Below are positions 27,425-40,300 of a stretch of 64,000 nt of DNA, in pieces (positions within the stretch are counted from its first letter, which is position 1; each line of letters opens with the position of its first letter). Where the stretch lies: assembly GCA_004794655.1 (NCBI GenBank), contig SMMW01000522.1, positions 1,736,001-1,800,000 on the forward strand, read 5' to 3'. Made by a program: the position numbers and the translations under genes. Origin of the DNA: Marisa cornuarietis. Taxonomy: Eukaryota > Mollusca > Gastropoda > Architaenioglossa > Ampullariidae. The notes under the pieces were generated by a model, which did not search any database, was not told the origin of the DNA, and saw only the letters and a program-made list of their open reading frames with translations.

Positions 27425-29895
27425 TTAGTGAGGAAGAGAAATTTAAATTTCCAATTACTCATAGCCGTGTGTAGTAAACAGGTGCTGGTTTGAAGGTGTG
27501 GTACAAGAGCGATTGAGTGCCCTTTTTGCTGTGTTTAACTGTCCTGCGTACAGCAACGAATGCACCCGTCGTGGACGAGACAGGTACACTGGGTTAAAGG
27601 CGCCAGTAGAGAAGAGTTTATGGCGACCTCACATCTTGTGGTCCACAGAGGCCTTCAACTTAACTGGCCTAACATGCCCGACGTAAATTCCATCGAAGAT
27701 GTCTCAAACCTCCCTCAGTGACATCAGCACAACCAATTATATGAGCTGTCAGCCAAGTTTTCACGTTATCTTCACACCAACATGTAATTTAGCCAAAAGC
27801 TTGAGCAAAAACTTGACAGTGCCAGAATACACGGCAACAGTAAAAAGCCTTACGGTCTACAAACTTCTTGGCCTGTGAGACTTTTTTATATTAACTTGTT
27901 CGCTGGTAGATAGGAATGACAATGGTAAAGCGAAAAAAAAAACATTGTAAGTGTTCCCCGTCTGTCTGAAGTCTGTGAAATTTGACACAGCATTCTGTCA
28001 GCAGCGGGCGCCACCCTGCATCTACTGCCTCCCAAGTGAAATCCTGCTCCTCGCTTCCTAATAGGTGGTGTATGTGCGACATTGCCCCTAATTATGGTTT
28101 TAAAATGTCTCTATTTCAAAATGTGTCAAGCTCTCACCGGTTGCTCTTATGTGTCTGTGTCACGTGGTACATTTTTGCTACAAGATAAACAAAAATACTA
28201 CTTAAATGTGTACACCCTCCTATTCCTTGCCATCTGCTGCCTTCACCTCCATAAAAAGTTTAAAAAAAAACGAAAAAGCTCTACGAATGACCACACTGCA
28301 GTGAGTGAACACATTCACGTGACTGCCTGAAGTACACGGAGTACCCGACCACGCCCTCCATCAACATGCGTGGCGTTCATAACATTACAGTGCTGTACAC
28401 TGGAATGACCTCCCTTCACAGCATGTTTATGTGAAAAGATGTCTGGCAGCGCAATGACTATATAGCGGGCTTAGCAGCGCCGATGGCGGGTGGAGAAACC
28501 GCATGGGGAAGCGTACGAGGACCACGCGCCCTCCCGCAAGACTCGCGCCGATAATAGTAGTGCCTGACATTCCTCGCGCCTGCAGTCCCACAGAGCGTGC
28601 GCCCAGGCTGCGATCCATAAAACATTAACACGTCCTGCAGACGACGGTTCGTAAAAATCACAACTCAAACGGTCGTGCTGTATCGTAAACCTTTCTTCCT
28701 TTCCGTTCAATTCTTTTTCGGAATCGGCTCTCACGTGCGAACTCTCTACCCACGGAGCTGGTCAGCTAGAATAAGGGTCTCTTCGGCTAGACCTGCCTTC
28801 TTCTGTTACTTAGCTAGCCGACAAATAAAACGCCGCTCGAAACTCATTTTTCTGATGTAATTAGTGTTTTCAGAAATTGCAGATAAGTCATCCACTCAAC
28901 GAAAGTTGCCATGAAGCTGATGTTTTAGTGGAAGATTTCCTAAGGACAAACGAGAAAATGCTACCTCATGGTAAGCCAGACATAGCAACTTGGGCAGTTA
29001 CTTAAATTTCAGTGGACACTCAGGGTTAAGGAATAACAGATACCGCGGGCACTGTTTGATTCGAGCCCTACTGCCTGGCCATCAGGCAGCGCTGTGAAGC
29101 CTCAGAAAAGACTTTCGGCTTCACAAAGGTTCCAGCAAAGCAAGCTGAGCGGACAAAGCTATAAACTCATGCAGATATTGGGAACTGATTTTCTACTAGA
29201 GTTTTGAGCTCATAGCTCAATTATTATTGATGTAAGAAGTCCCTCCGGTTCATCGCTCCTTCTAGGAACGCACAAACCGCCTCTCTGGCGAAGAATTCAT
29301 CTCCTTTTCAGGAAATATGAACATCGCCTCCTCTAGGAATCGCCTCCGAAGTCAAGATTGACAGCTTCGCCAATAGTCGTCAGGCCAGAAAGGTGCGAAA
29401 ACCCACTTCATATCAGGCAGTAATTAAAAGTATTGTTTCACATTCACAGTTTGCTCTGGTAACAATGATTAAAAATGGCAAAATATAATTTATGAGACTA
29501 CTAAAAGCACTAAAACTGTTGACTGCGAGGTACCACCTCATTCTTCTACGAACACGTGACAAGTGGGGACAGCCTCGATGAATATATCCCATTTGTCTCA
29601 CTCGGCCAACTGTCTGAGCCCCTCCTGTCATGCAGGAGTTGTAGAACTTTGAAAGCCAGAACTGATCGCATTTCCCAACAGTATTACCTTCCCGCCAGCC
29701 TGTCATGTTTATTAATCGATAACCATATCTGATGGCTCCTATCTGTTTCTGCTGAACTTTTCGGTGAAACCCCGCGAAAAGTCACATTATTCCAAAGGTG
29801 TGAGACTAGTCAGTGGACTAGCTGAGAGATAGACCTTGATAAAAGGGATATTTTTTTAATGTGAAAAAAGTCATAACGCCTCAATTTAAAAGAAA

Positions 29896-30300
29896 AATTG
29901 GTCGACTGTGTTCTTGCAACGACGAAAAACGTAAAGAGTAACACTCCTAATTCAGGCTTTAATTTGGGGATAATCTGCTCTGTCTTAATGAGCCTATTTC
30001 CTTTGACTGACCTGTCACAGCGCGTGAACCTAGTCAATGAATAAACAAATGAAAGACGAGCCTGGCAATTTTAGGAATGTGGCCTCCATGACATTCTCTA
30101 ATGTGCCGCCCATCTCCAAAACAAAACAAAACAAAAACAAAAAAACAAAAACAAAAAACAAAAACAATTTATAATGGACCACACAAAAAACTGGTTGCTT
30201 GCATTCTTCCAGGGATGAAAAGGAAAACCATAAGACACCTAAAATTCAGTCTTTAATTTTGGGGGTTATCTGCCCTGTCGCAAGGAACCTATTACCTTCA
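29896..30300. repeat. Spaced direct repeat, about 115 bp
   Basis: Segments 29896-30010 and 30188-30300 are diverged copies. Shared blocks include CTTTAATTTGGGGATAATCTG with its partner near 30250, and CCTATTTCCTTTGA with CCTATTACCTTCAA. An A-rich (CAAAA)n tract at 30115-30165 lies between them. Confidence 0.6.
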
Positions 30301-30882
30301 AACAAAACAAAAAGCTATAATCACAAAGATGTTTAGGCACAAATGGGAAGGGATCAGGCAAAGTAGAAGCTCTATTTTTAGTCTTTGCCGTTGAACTACA
30401 GCAAGAGAGCACACAGCGGTTCCAGATGGTCCGTACTAGCAATCAGGGACAACCGGCGCTGCAGGCACCTGTACACAATTCACTCAAGTCTCTGCAACGG
30501 AATTAAACGCTTCCTAAACTAATTCCCAATTTTCACCTCTTTGCTGTAATATTTATAGAACTTGGAGCGCAACTTGCTTTTCTTGGAACAAAACCGTGAT
30601 TGCCCCAGTCTAATTGCTGATATAAGTTTGCAGGAACAGACCAGACAATTAAGACACGCCCGGTAAACGCATGAATCGTGAGAAATCGACTGAAACAGAA
30701 ATACAACGCGACACTAGCCCTTAAAGCAGTCGGTAATCTGAATTATCTATAGTCAGCTTAAGGAGCAGGTAGAAACAAAAGAGAGGAAAAGTCACTGACA
30801 TTTTAACATTAATTGTCGCAAAGAGTTCTTGCAGAACTTTGAAGTGCAGTAGAAGTAATTAAAGCCTGCTATTTTTGTCTTG

Positions 30883-30884
<2 letters not shown>

Positions 30885-30951
<67 letters not shown>
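30885..30951. repeat. CA microsatellite
   Basis: Uninterrupted CA run of about 66 bp. Confidence 0.95.
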
Positions 30952-30952
<1 letters not shown>

Positions 30953-31930
30953 AACAAACACGGACATACAAAAGGCTCTAATGAACTACTTTTTCCCTTC
31001 ACCCGAGTCATTTCTTATGTCTGCAAAAGAAAGCAGAAGCCTGATGGCATTTTCAGAGCCGTGTGACGCGCAGCTTAATTACATGTTAAGAGAGCAGACT
31101 AACATTTTCTTTGCACCGGCTCAGTCACCAACGCTGAGGGGTGTTTTCTCTTCCATCGGCTCCGCCGGCTAGTCTCCGTCTACGTTTCTCCTCTTATCAT
31201 CGGCGATGCAGACACAGACGGCCTGGGAAGAGATAAGTGTGTAACCCCACGCCCCTTTAGGTACAGACCTACTGTCACAAAATGCCAGGCAAAGATGCAG
31301 GTATAGCCAGAGTTGTCTACAGAAATGGCCATCATCCTAGACAACAATCACAACCCAGGGCTCAAAAACAGCGAAGATCAATTGCTACTGAAATAAACAA
31401 CTATATTTGGCTCTGAACGCCACGTGCGTCTTTGCGCCGTTGACTGCCTGCAAAAGTACGCAAGCAAAACCCTGAAGTAACACTTTCTTGTTACTAACGA
31501 ATTATTTCATGAATTTCAGGACTTTACACATAAAGTGTTGTGATATGAACTGGTAGTATATATGCATATTAAACCGAATATAATTAGAATATTTGTCTGC
31601 TGTAGAGAACAGCATTATACTTCACTGTGCTGTTGCTGTATTCTATTACATATTACCAATGCAGACATTCTTCAAAGTAACCTGAGACTGACAAACTCAA
31701 CCAAGTAGATAAAAAGGGAAAGACAGTCCAACGGATTGCTCAAGGCGGGGAGGTCTTCTCCGAAGTAAACCTCCTGGTAATTTAATAGCTTCTTCGGAGC
31801 AGTCGGACTTCGCCGCTTTTACCAGAGAAGAGTTTCAGTCATCTTCACACACTCCCACAATTGCTTACTCGTTCATACTGAAACAAACCAACACGCACGC
31901 ACGATCAACACAATATGTACAGTGTGTAGG

Positions 31931-31972
31931 TGATATATATATATATATATTAGGGATATATATATATATAAT
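31931..31972. repeat. Interrupted TA microsatellite
   Basis: Two TA runs separated by TAGGGA. Shorter TA runs occur at 26277-26296, 41215-41231, 41482-41500 and 41661-41680. Confidence 0.85.
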
Positions 31973-32482
31973 CGATAATGGACGCATTCATATGAAAGGC
32001 GTAAGCAGATGGACTGAGAGAGTGGGGAAGAGAAAATATCTGTCTTGCACAGCTATTCTTGTCACGGAGGGAAAAACAAAATATTGCGAGGCGTTTGGCT
32101 TGGACAGGGTCGAGAGCTAATTGAATATTTTGTCAAAACCACTTCTGCTGTGCCTGTCTGCGGTGTGTACTGAGGTCCTGGGCCAGTGTGTGTCTGACGG
32201 TTTTTTTTTAACAAACTCGACAGTAAAATTGCTTGTGTTCTTAAATTAAAGACCGCACCATGTGCTCGTATGGCTTACACACTAAACACGTGAAAGAAAA
32301 GCGTTGTTAATTCCAAAAGGTTACCCATCACTTCGCCATGTATTGTGAAAACTGAAGTAGTTTGGGGAGAGCTTGTGACGATTATATTGAGCAATATTAC
32401 AGCTGCTGTACTGACGATTTGTGTGCGAATGAATGAGAGAGATGAAGAAAGAAATCATGTGTATACGTGACAGACCGACAGG

Positions 32483-32483
32483 C

Positions 32484-32550
<67 letters not shown>
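32483..32550. repeat. CAGA tetranucleotide microsatellite
   Basis: About 17 tandem CAGA units, about 400 bp downstream of the orphan exon donor (minus strand). Confidence 0.95.
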
Positions 32551-32948
32551 GTGAAACTATAGAAAAAGCTAGCTGTCAGCAATGGACCAACAGCGAGCAT
32601 TTGTTTAACCGGGTAAGTGCATATTTCAGATTAGCTGTAGTCACAACAAATGAAAATGGCTGCAACTGTGATACACTGGGCTGTGACTAGCAATAAGTTC
32701 CATCAGCATTTGCATTGCATCAGGGATTTTGGAATGAAGGCAAGCTCGTTCGTTTTCATAAATTATACTACAAATCCAAGACGAACAGTAAAACCCGAAG
32801 CTGCTGAGAGTAACTCAAAGGACATATCTTTGCTCCTGCAAAAGCGATGCACGCAGAGCCTTTCTCCACCGATGTCCTGTTTCTCGAGACACTGAAGTGC
32901 AAGACAACGTGAGAACCAGACGAGAAAAACAAAAGACAAACCACTTAC

Positions 32949-33014
32949 CTGAGTCTCCACCTCTTGTATCTCGTCGATGGTATCCGGGAGATCCTCCTTC
33001 GCACCCATGCTCAT
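32949..33014 (-). CDS. Orphan first coding exon of an unidentified gene (partial)
   Basis: On the minus strand an ATG at 33012-33014 opens 22 codons beginning MSMGAKEDLPDTIDEIQEV and ending ETQ, followed by a perfect donor CAG|gtaagt. A second ATG is at 33006-33008. An in-frame TAA lies about 19 codons upstream of the first ATG, supporting a true start, although a splice acceptor (ctctttag near 33121) could also feed this exon. The peptide is acidic and hydrophilic, with no signal peptide. I do not recognise the family, and no matching downstream exon was found on the minus strand below 32900. Confidence 0.45.
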
Positions 33015-33459
33015 TTTCACAGCGGGAGCCAGCTCCGGTTCTTCACAATATAATCCACAATATTTTTATTCTTTTTCTTGTCCTCTTTCAGGAAATCGTC
33101 TTAGACTTAGATTTTCGGTTTCTAAAGAGCACAAAGGTCCGATTTTAGACCTTGAGGTTATGAGTATCGCCAGCGTGACTCAGAGCTACAAGAGTCGCAA
33201 GACATGGTCCGACTTACACAGCCGTTGCAATCCCAGTCTCCTTGCAGGACGGTTATTCCACTTTGTCATCCGGAAGCACCGGAAGCACCGGCCCTCTGAC
33301 TTGACGGATAAAGAGAGGTAGCACCGTCATCATGGGGACTATATGTGCAATCCATGTTTGATTTGAAAACAACTCGACACTCGATGACCGAAGACCAGCC
33401 AAGCGCAGCTCCGGCTCCTTGCGGAGATGTAACAGCAGAGATGAGATTTAGCCTTGGTG

Positions 33460-33460
<1 letters not shown>

Positions 33461-33510
<50 letters not shown>
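33461..33510. repeat. (CTG)17 trinucleotide tract
   Basis: Uninterrupted CTG on plus, CAG on minus, 50 bp. It lies about 450 bp upstream of the orphan minus-strand start codon, so it could sit in the 5' UTR or promoter of that gene. The poly-Ala frame there is probably not translated. Confidence 0.95.
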
Positions 33511-33511
<1 letters not shown>

Positions 33512-33915
33512 AATCGTGTTCAGTAACTGCGCTATCCTTATGTGATATCGTGGTTCCGGTAAACTCCACGTGCCCAGCCTTCAGGTGATAGAAACCGGAA
33601 GAAGCTCAGTCACAGCTTCTCCTAATTTGCCTTTTCCGACCACTGGGCCACGTCTTATCTACACAACGTTATCTGGAAGGGAGGAAAAAGATCATATGAA
33701 GGGTTTTGATTTCTGGAGGTGGTACACTGCATAAACTTGACTCAAACCTGCAGGCAGCACGTGGCTACAACGTGGTGCTTAACCGTAACTTGCAAGTTTA
33801 ATTAAAGACAGCTGTGAGGCCTGCTATACAACATGTTTTGAGTCAGCAAGCCAGGAGCCTGATTTTTGGTGAGGGCCTATCGATGTCAGTGTGTATATCG
33901 CTTGTGTGTGTGTGG

Positions 33916-33962
<47 letters not shown>

Positions 33963-34954
33963 AGATTCTTTTTACATGATCTCTAACATGATCTTCCCAG
34001 TTCATACCTCCGTGGATTTGCGAAATATCTCCACCTTTTGTAATATCTACTCTTTTCAGAGAACGTCGAGAGACAAAAGAATTACCTATCTGTATGTAAC
34101 ATCAGCATTTTAAACTATCAGTCTTACAGCACCTGCTTAACACGACCATACGTCTCACGACTGAAAGCTCTAACCGAAGAAGAAAACCACCGCTTTTAAA
34201 ACATAAAACACTGGCGTCTCTGAGGTCTATCATTCGTGTTCCTGACAGCCAAGAAAATATAACAAGAAGTTTAAAAAAAAAAAACTATGAAAACAAAAAA
34301 GCGAGTTTTTCTGAGTAAATTAGTTGTTTTCTTTTTATAGCCTTATTTCGTCCACGTCCTAGGAGTAATAAATTCCAGCTTTCAAGGGTCACTGTTTGAC
34401 GACGCCCGCCTTCCTGCTAACTTTTCTTGTTAATGTGTGACTGGCGCCGTCAACGTGACAAGAAGAGAAAGAAATAGCTGGAAACTCCACATCTGCCTTT
34501 CATTATCAAGGGCGTTAATAGATGCTGCTACAAGCAACATCAGATATAAATCTTCCGCAGATTTTACCGGCTTTAAGATATCTAGAGATAATTATTTCAT
34601 AGAGAGAGAACAGCGCTATTTTTTTTACGCCGAGGGGGTTATTTCGTTTAGGGCTAAAGGGCTATGATAATTCCTCGCATAGACTAACGATTCGCTTTAA
34701 AAAAATACATCTGCTATGTCTTTAATGCTGAGTATTTATAAAACCTTTGTTAGTTTTGAACGTATTCTTCGTTATGGTCTACACATTACACCCCAGAGCT
34801 ATACTGTTTACAACGAATACAGTTCATGTGTTTAAACGGGTAAATAACAGTTATGCTGCTTGAGTTTACTTTCGCTGTCGTTACTTTCAGTTAGTTAAAG
34901 GATCCGGAAATAAAATTGCATTTTTTCACAAAAGGGCTTTTTTATTCGCAGAAA

Positions 34955-35540
34955 ATAATAATAACAAACGTGGGATTTATATAGCGCACAATGAAGCTCA
35001 CGAAGGAGTATGCTCTCAGCGCTTAAGACATGTAGGAGACAGAAGGAAAAACAATTAGGCAGAGAAGTAATAAAAGAAGTAATAAACAGAATACACAAAG
35101 AGGAAGCAGGGAATAAACAATTAGGATGGAGAGTGTCATAAATCTGCAGAGATAGGTGAATAGCCGGACTAGTCGATTAACCATAATCACAACTATTGAT
35201 AGCTGTGTGGATCAGTAAAAGCAGTAATACTCGTGGAACAGATGTGCTTTTAGTGCATGCTTAAAGGGCTCGATGGTGGGTAGATTGCGGATATGGAAGG
35301 AAAGAAAGTTTCACTGTTTTGCAGCACAATAACCGGTGATCATATTTTGTTGTTCTGTTGACAGGGAAAGAGAGGGTATGGTCATTAGATGAAGAAAGCG
35401 GAGTAGTCTGGATGGGCTTTTAAGGAAGAGAAGTTCAGAGAAATAATCAGGGCAGGAGCCTGCAAAGAAATTAAAACATAGCACTGTCTGTGCCGAATGT
35501 GAGAACGGATGGGTAGCCAGTGCATAAAACGAAGGAGAGG
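34955..35540 (+). repeat. Dispersed 'TATAGCGC' repeat, copy A
   Basis: Starts with an ATAATAATAA run, then TTTATATAGCGCACAATGAAG ... ATGCTCTCAGCGCTTAAGAC. It later carries GATATGGAAGGAAAGAAAGT and TTTTGCAGCACAATAACC, blocks shared with 46339-46803. The first block resembles a dispersed repeat common in marine invertebrate genomes. No open reading frame of note. Confidence 0.75.
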
Positions 35541-37012
35541 ACCAAACATGCAGAAAAGTAAGATTTAAACTGATTAATCGTTGTCTCCAAAATGTTTGTC
35601 ATTTGAACCTGTTTAGCTAAAACATGTTTTGACACTAAATTAACCACAATGTTCACTGTTTTTGTGTAGCTAAGATCTCGAAAAGATTAGTGGAATAATT
35701 TTGTATACACTTTTTTTACTTATGTAAGAGACATAAATTATTGTTTACATTCGAGTATGAAGGTACTTCACCAATCTTAAATGATACCCCACTAACAGGG
35801 AAATTCGGATTGCTTGTATGTCTATATGTGTCAAGGAATTTCTCTTATTTTTCTTTTTATCTCCTTCCATTTATCCTGCTTAGAAATACAATACAATCTA
35901 TACACATACTTAAAAACAAATACTTGCTTAGTTCTATACTAAAGGAACGAGGTGGGGATGTCATTTGCTGAACATTATGTATAGATCCCAGCAGTCATTA
36001 CAACAGTTTACATGCTTACCTCCAAAACACATGTTGTATATCTGCGTCGTGTGATATATACATATTATATATATAAACAATGCTGTTATTTACATATACT
36101 ATACTGTTGTATGGTCGAAAATCAGAGCACTGGCTGTAGTTCACTCTTCCTCTCGCCACACCACTGACAACAATTGTTTCAGGACAGATCCCTGATCTCC
36201 CAAAATGTCGGTCGATAAACGACAATCATCTGACCTGTCTTCTGATACTTTCTTCACATCACTGCTTCCCAGACGCAATAAAGCTTTACTCTCAAAGGTT
36301 TTACCAGTAGGTTCCTGATTTTTTTTTTTTTTTTTTTTGCGCTGAAGTTAGTACAGACCTGTCACAGCTCTGCCGAGCAACAAATTCTTGGTTATCACCG
36401 AAATTATCACTTAAATGAACAGCCATGAAAGGTTATGCTAGACTGATTTAAAAAAAAGAAAAAAAAAACCGCCGCCAGTCTCGACGCACTGACCCTCAAC
36501 AACACAATTTCTTTGACATTTTGTAACCCACTTAATGTCGTCTGCGTTACTCCAGGGTAGTTAACTCTCACCATTTTCTCCAGGGGCGCTGTAGTCACGC
36601 TGAGAAAAATTCAGGACATGGAGCAAGTTTCTGGGGAGTCACACGCTGCCCGCCAAAAGTAGACACAAACAAATGCGCGTGCTGTGATTTCTGCACCACA
36701 CAGCACCAGTCGTCTGCTTCTCCTTCAAGGCAGGTAACCCGCCGCAGGTTGGCGAATGCCGGACAAGCGCTGTGTGGGCTGGTGACCGCGCTGTGCGGCG
36801 TGTGTGTGTGTGTGTGTGTTTCACGCAGCCTGCTTTCAAGTGCTGCTCGCCACAAACACCAAACGAGTAACAGCTGTCACGGAATGCAACGGCGCAGTTA
36901 TCAGCAAACGTGAGGCCATTTCTCAAGGGCATAGGACACAGCAACAACGATTTTAACCTAAACAGGTCAACGAGACCCAGGTGAGCATCAATAAAGCACT
37001 CACACGTGCGTG

Positions 37013-37047
<35 letters not shown>

Positions 37048-38623
37048 GCGTGCAGTTTATGTTTCAAAACAAAGACAGAAATGATAACAGTTTAGAATAC
37101 TTAGCTATTAATTGTTTATGTTGTCACCAAAGTGTTCAGAGCATCTTTGACCAAAAGTATTGTTGCAGGAAATTGTTTTAAGTGGACACTCGACCTCCAT
37201 GATCAACATGTAGGAGTGGTCAGAATGGAAAACTGAGCGATAGAATGCAAGGTTTAAGGTCAGTTATTAATGTACTTTCACTGTTTTGTAAATATTCCCA
37301 ACGATAACAAAGGGCGGCTGGCAGGCAAAAGGCTGCAGTTCCAGCCCAGACATATGTTTGTTTGCCTGTAGTTGGTGATAATAAAACTGGTGCTCACAAT
37401 GTCTCGGCGATTTCTTGCTGTTACATGTCGTACGCATAATCTTTTTGACCTGCCATGAAACCATATTCGTTGTTTCTGCACAAATATGTAGTGAATAAGA
37501 GTTTGAACAAGTTTTGTTGCTGTGTAATCCCTGACGATTAACCACTGGACCCGCGTTTGACTGTTCTTTTAATGATGTAATTCACTGTGACTGAAAACTT
37601 ACAGCATCAGTCTCAAATGTCTGACACATTAAATAATACTTTAAGCATGAACAATTGATTTTCATATGTGTCCAGTCTCATCCTTCGTTAGGAGTTAGGA
37701 CTGATGACATAGCAGAACTGGCTATGAGTTATGGAGAAGAATGGTGAAGAAACTGGAAATAATTTTTTTTGTAAATACTAAAACGTGAAGAGATGAGATC
37801 GCATGGTGTGTGTGTGTGTGTGAGAGAGAGAGATAAAGTACACTGGCAGTTAATGACATTTCTATGAAGACAATAGACATTAATGCATTATGTGTCTAGC
37901 GTAAAATATTTGAATAAAGATGCGCGTTGAATCGTCCACAGAAAAAAAACCAGTCCCATCAAAAGAGTGGTTAATCCTGTCGCAATTATTACGGATTGTA
38001 ATAATGGCAGCAAGTGAACTGGAAGATTTGTATCGCTAAAGCCAACAGCAGAATGTGATTAGTTTTCGTAACAAAGTCGTGTAACAGTAGGGTTAAATAC
38101 AGTTCTAATGTTAAGAAAAAGCCAAATTCCATTGGAAACTCAAGAATAAAATGTTTTATATCAAGGAAGTGGTCAAAGTCTTAAGAAACAGCAGGCAATT
38201 TACTGTATAAATGCATAATGCCTGATGCTGTGGGCTAGTGTATTTGTAGATGAACTCGGAAGTATAATGTTCCACGCGAAGATGATGTGGGCAAGTTGGA
38301 AATTTAATTCAAATTATGAAACCATTCACTAATTCATATGCCTCGACTCTCCTTATCTGCCTCTTTTGAACCAGGGTACTCATGCATTCTCAAGCCTGCG
38401 AATTCCATGAGATAAAAGAGAAAAAAGAAGTTACTTTTTCTCAAGCTGCTATGCCAGCAACTTCCGCCAGGGTGTAAGGAAAACAGATTTAACGAATTGT
38501 GACGAGCGCAACCGATTCCTGCGTTGTCTTTGACATGGTACGGATTTTGGTTTGAACACGCCCACACAGAAAAAATAAAACTCTACACCCCCTACCATTC
38601 CCTTAAAAAAAAGTCTCCGCGAG

Positions 38624-38624
<1 letters not shown>

Positions 38625-38689
<65 letters not shown>
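38625..38689. repeat. CA microsatellite
   Basis: About 64 bp of uninterrupted CA. Confidence 0.95.
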
Positions 38690-38691
<2 letters not shown>

Positions 38692-39934
38692 TTATAAAAC
38701 AATATTACTGACATCAAGGCTGTACAAGAATAGGGAAACTAAAAGTCTTAGGATCATCGAGGAGTCAAATTAAAGAGCGAGGATAGGAACTGGAGAACTC
38801 TTGTAACAGACGCGATTATCGACACTCAAGATTTCTTGTGAAAGCGTGTAAATCTGCTACGAAAGAAAATGTTAAAATATTGTGTTGTTACGAGATCTTG
38901 CCTTTCAAAGAATCTATTAGGAAGAACTTTAACAAATACAGGCTTAGATATTTACACAGGCGCTGCTTGCGCCACATCAGGCTCTCAACTAAATACACAC
39001 ACACTCTCTTACCCCTCCCCCTCATCTTACTCACGCTTACAAAAAGAAACATGAAGACACTCGCATTCCTAGCGGGAAAGAGTTAATGAGTGGATGAATA
39101 AAGGGTTGGTCAGTAAGTCAGCAAAAGAGAGCGAGAGAAAGGCAAATAGAAGGGAAACAACGGGAGGAATAGCGCCATGAGCCGTGAGTCATCACGAAGC
39201 TTTGGGCAATCATCCCTGAATTGCATGAGGTTCCGACGGGAGCCAGCTTTCTTCCTCACTTTTTCCCCCTCTCCTTAATGACACCCAGTGATGATTACAC
39301 AATAAAAGACGGGAGGTTTTTGCCTGCCGCCGATTTTCGTCTCCAAACTCTAAGGGTGCGAAACAGCGTCAGTGCCAATCACTGGTCGATCAGCCCGCGG
39401 CCAGAGCGCCTGGCCAGTTACAAAGGGCTAGAAGTCGAACTGCAGACATCGGCATCCAAGGCTGAGATCCTGTCTCTGATCAAGTCCTCAAGTTTTGCAA
39501 CCTTTTTTAGGGTTATAAGAGAAAAAGGTATTTACAAAAAAGGAAGCTGGGACCTGTATTGGCACAATGCTCCAAAAAGGGTTTCTTCTCGCCAAGTTGT
39601 TATTTTCATGGCTTCCCTTATAATCAGTCACATCGTAAGACCGGTACTGTTTCCTTGTGTCCGTATTTTGTCGAGAGGTTTCTGTGCCTTCGCTTGCCAG
39701 AGGTCAAATGCCACTCTCTAGAAGCCATAATGAGACCATGCCTCCTTAAAGCAGTACATGTGTCCATTAAAAGCCAGAAATTTAAGAACAAAAATGCAAT
39801 GGTTCTAAACCATTTTAGAATTGGCCTGCCCAGCAGACATGGAGAAGAAATAATAGACAGGGGCACACTCAGGAGAAAGTAGGCACACGTACACAAACAT
39901 GCACGCGCGCAAGCGAACACTACAACGCTGTCAG

Positions 39935-40065
39935 CTGATCTACAGGAAGAGTCGCTCTCAGCGCTACAGTGAGGATTGTGTATCATGGGTTCAAATCTTG
40001 TCTCGGGACAGCAAGCTTATCTTTGGGTGTATCATCTTTTCACAAGGCTGGTCGTCAGCCGATTT
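39935..40065 (+). mobile_element. Diverged SINE copy (weak)
   Basis: The segment around 39960-40030 (CTACAGTGAGG ... GGGTTCAAATCTTGTCTCGGG) aligns with the head-to-body region of the 55734 SINE, including the B-box position. The ends are unclear and divergence is high. Confidence 0.4.
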
Positions 40066-40231
40066 CCTTCGTTTTCAGTTTCTTCAGTTTCCTCTCTCTC
40101 TTTATTGCTCCTTCATCAAGAGTGAGAAATCACCAGTAGCTGAAGACAGTTTCTGCCAAATAAGTCATCCACAACACATCAGTGACAGTCGATGCATCCT
40201 AACATCTGTCCACGACAGGGGTAGATGAAAC

Positions 40232-40300
40232 AGACTGTCACGCAAACTAATATAAACTGATGCAGACTGTCAACCACACTAATATAAGCTGATGCACACC
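40232..40300. repeat. Short tandem duplication, 32-bp unit
   Basis: Two adjacent units: CAGACTGTCACGCAAACTAA then TATAAACTGATG, and the same with CAACCACACTAATATAAGCTG. Confidence 0.65.

Larger units (their letters stand above)
14870..32482. other. Gene-free stretch, centre left
   Basis: Contains the weak candidate exon at 17341-17425 and the listed microsatellites and direct repeats. Otherwise no supported gene, RNA or element was seen. Confidence 0.5.

Noticed and set aside
33339..33569. Poly-alanine minus-strand frame
   Set aside because: Translation of the CTG/CAG tract in a frame with no gene support.
39221..39721. 166-codon open frame on the plus strand
   Set aside because: No recognisable domain or plausible gene structure around it. 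The upper part is low in complexity and the frame appears accidental.
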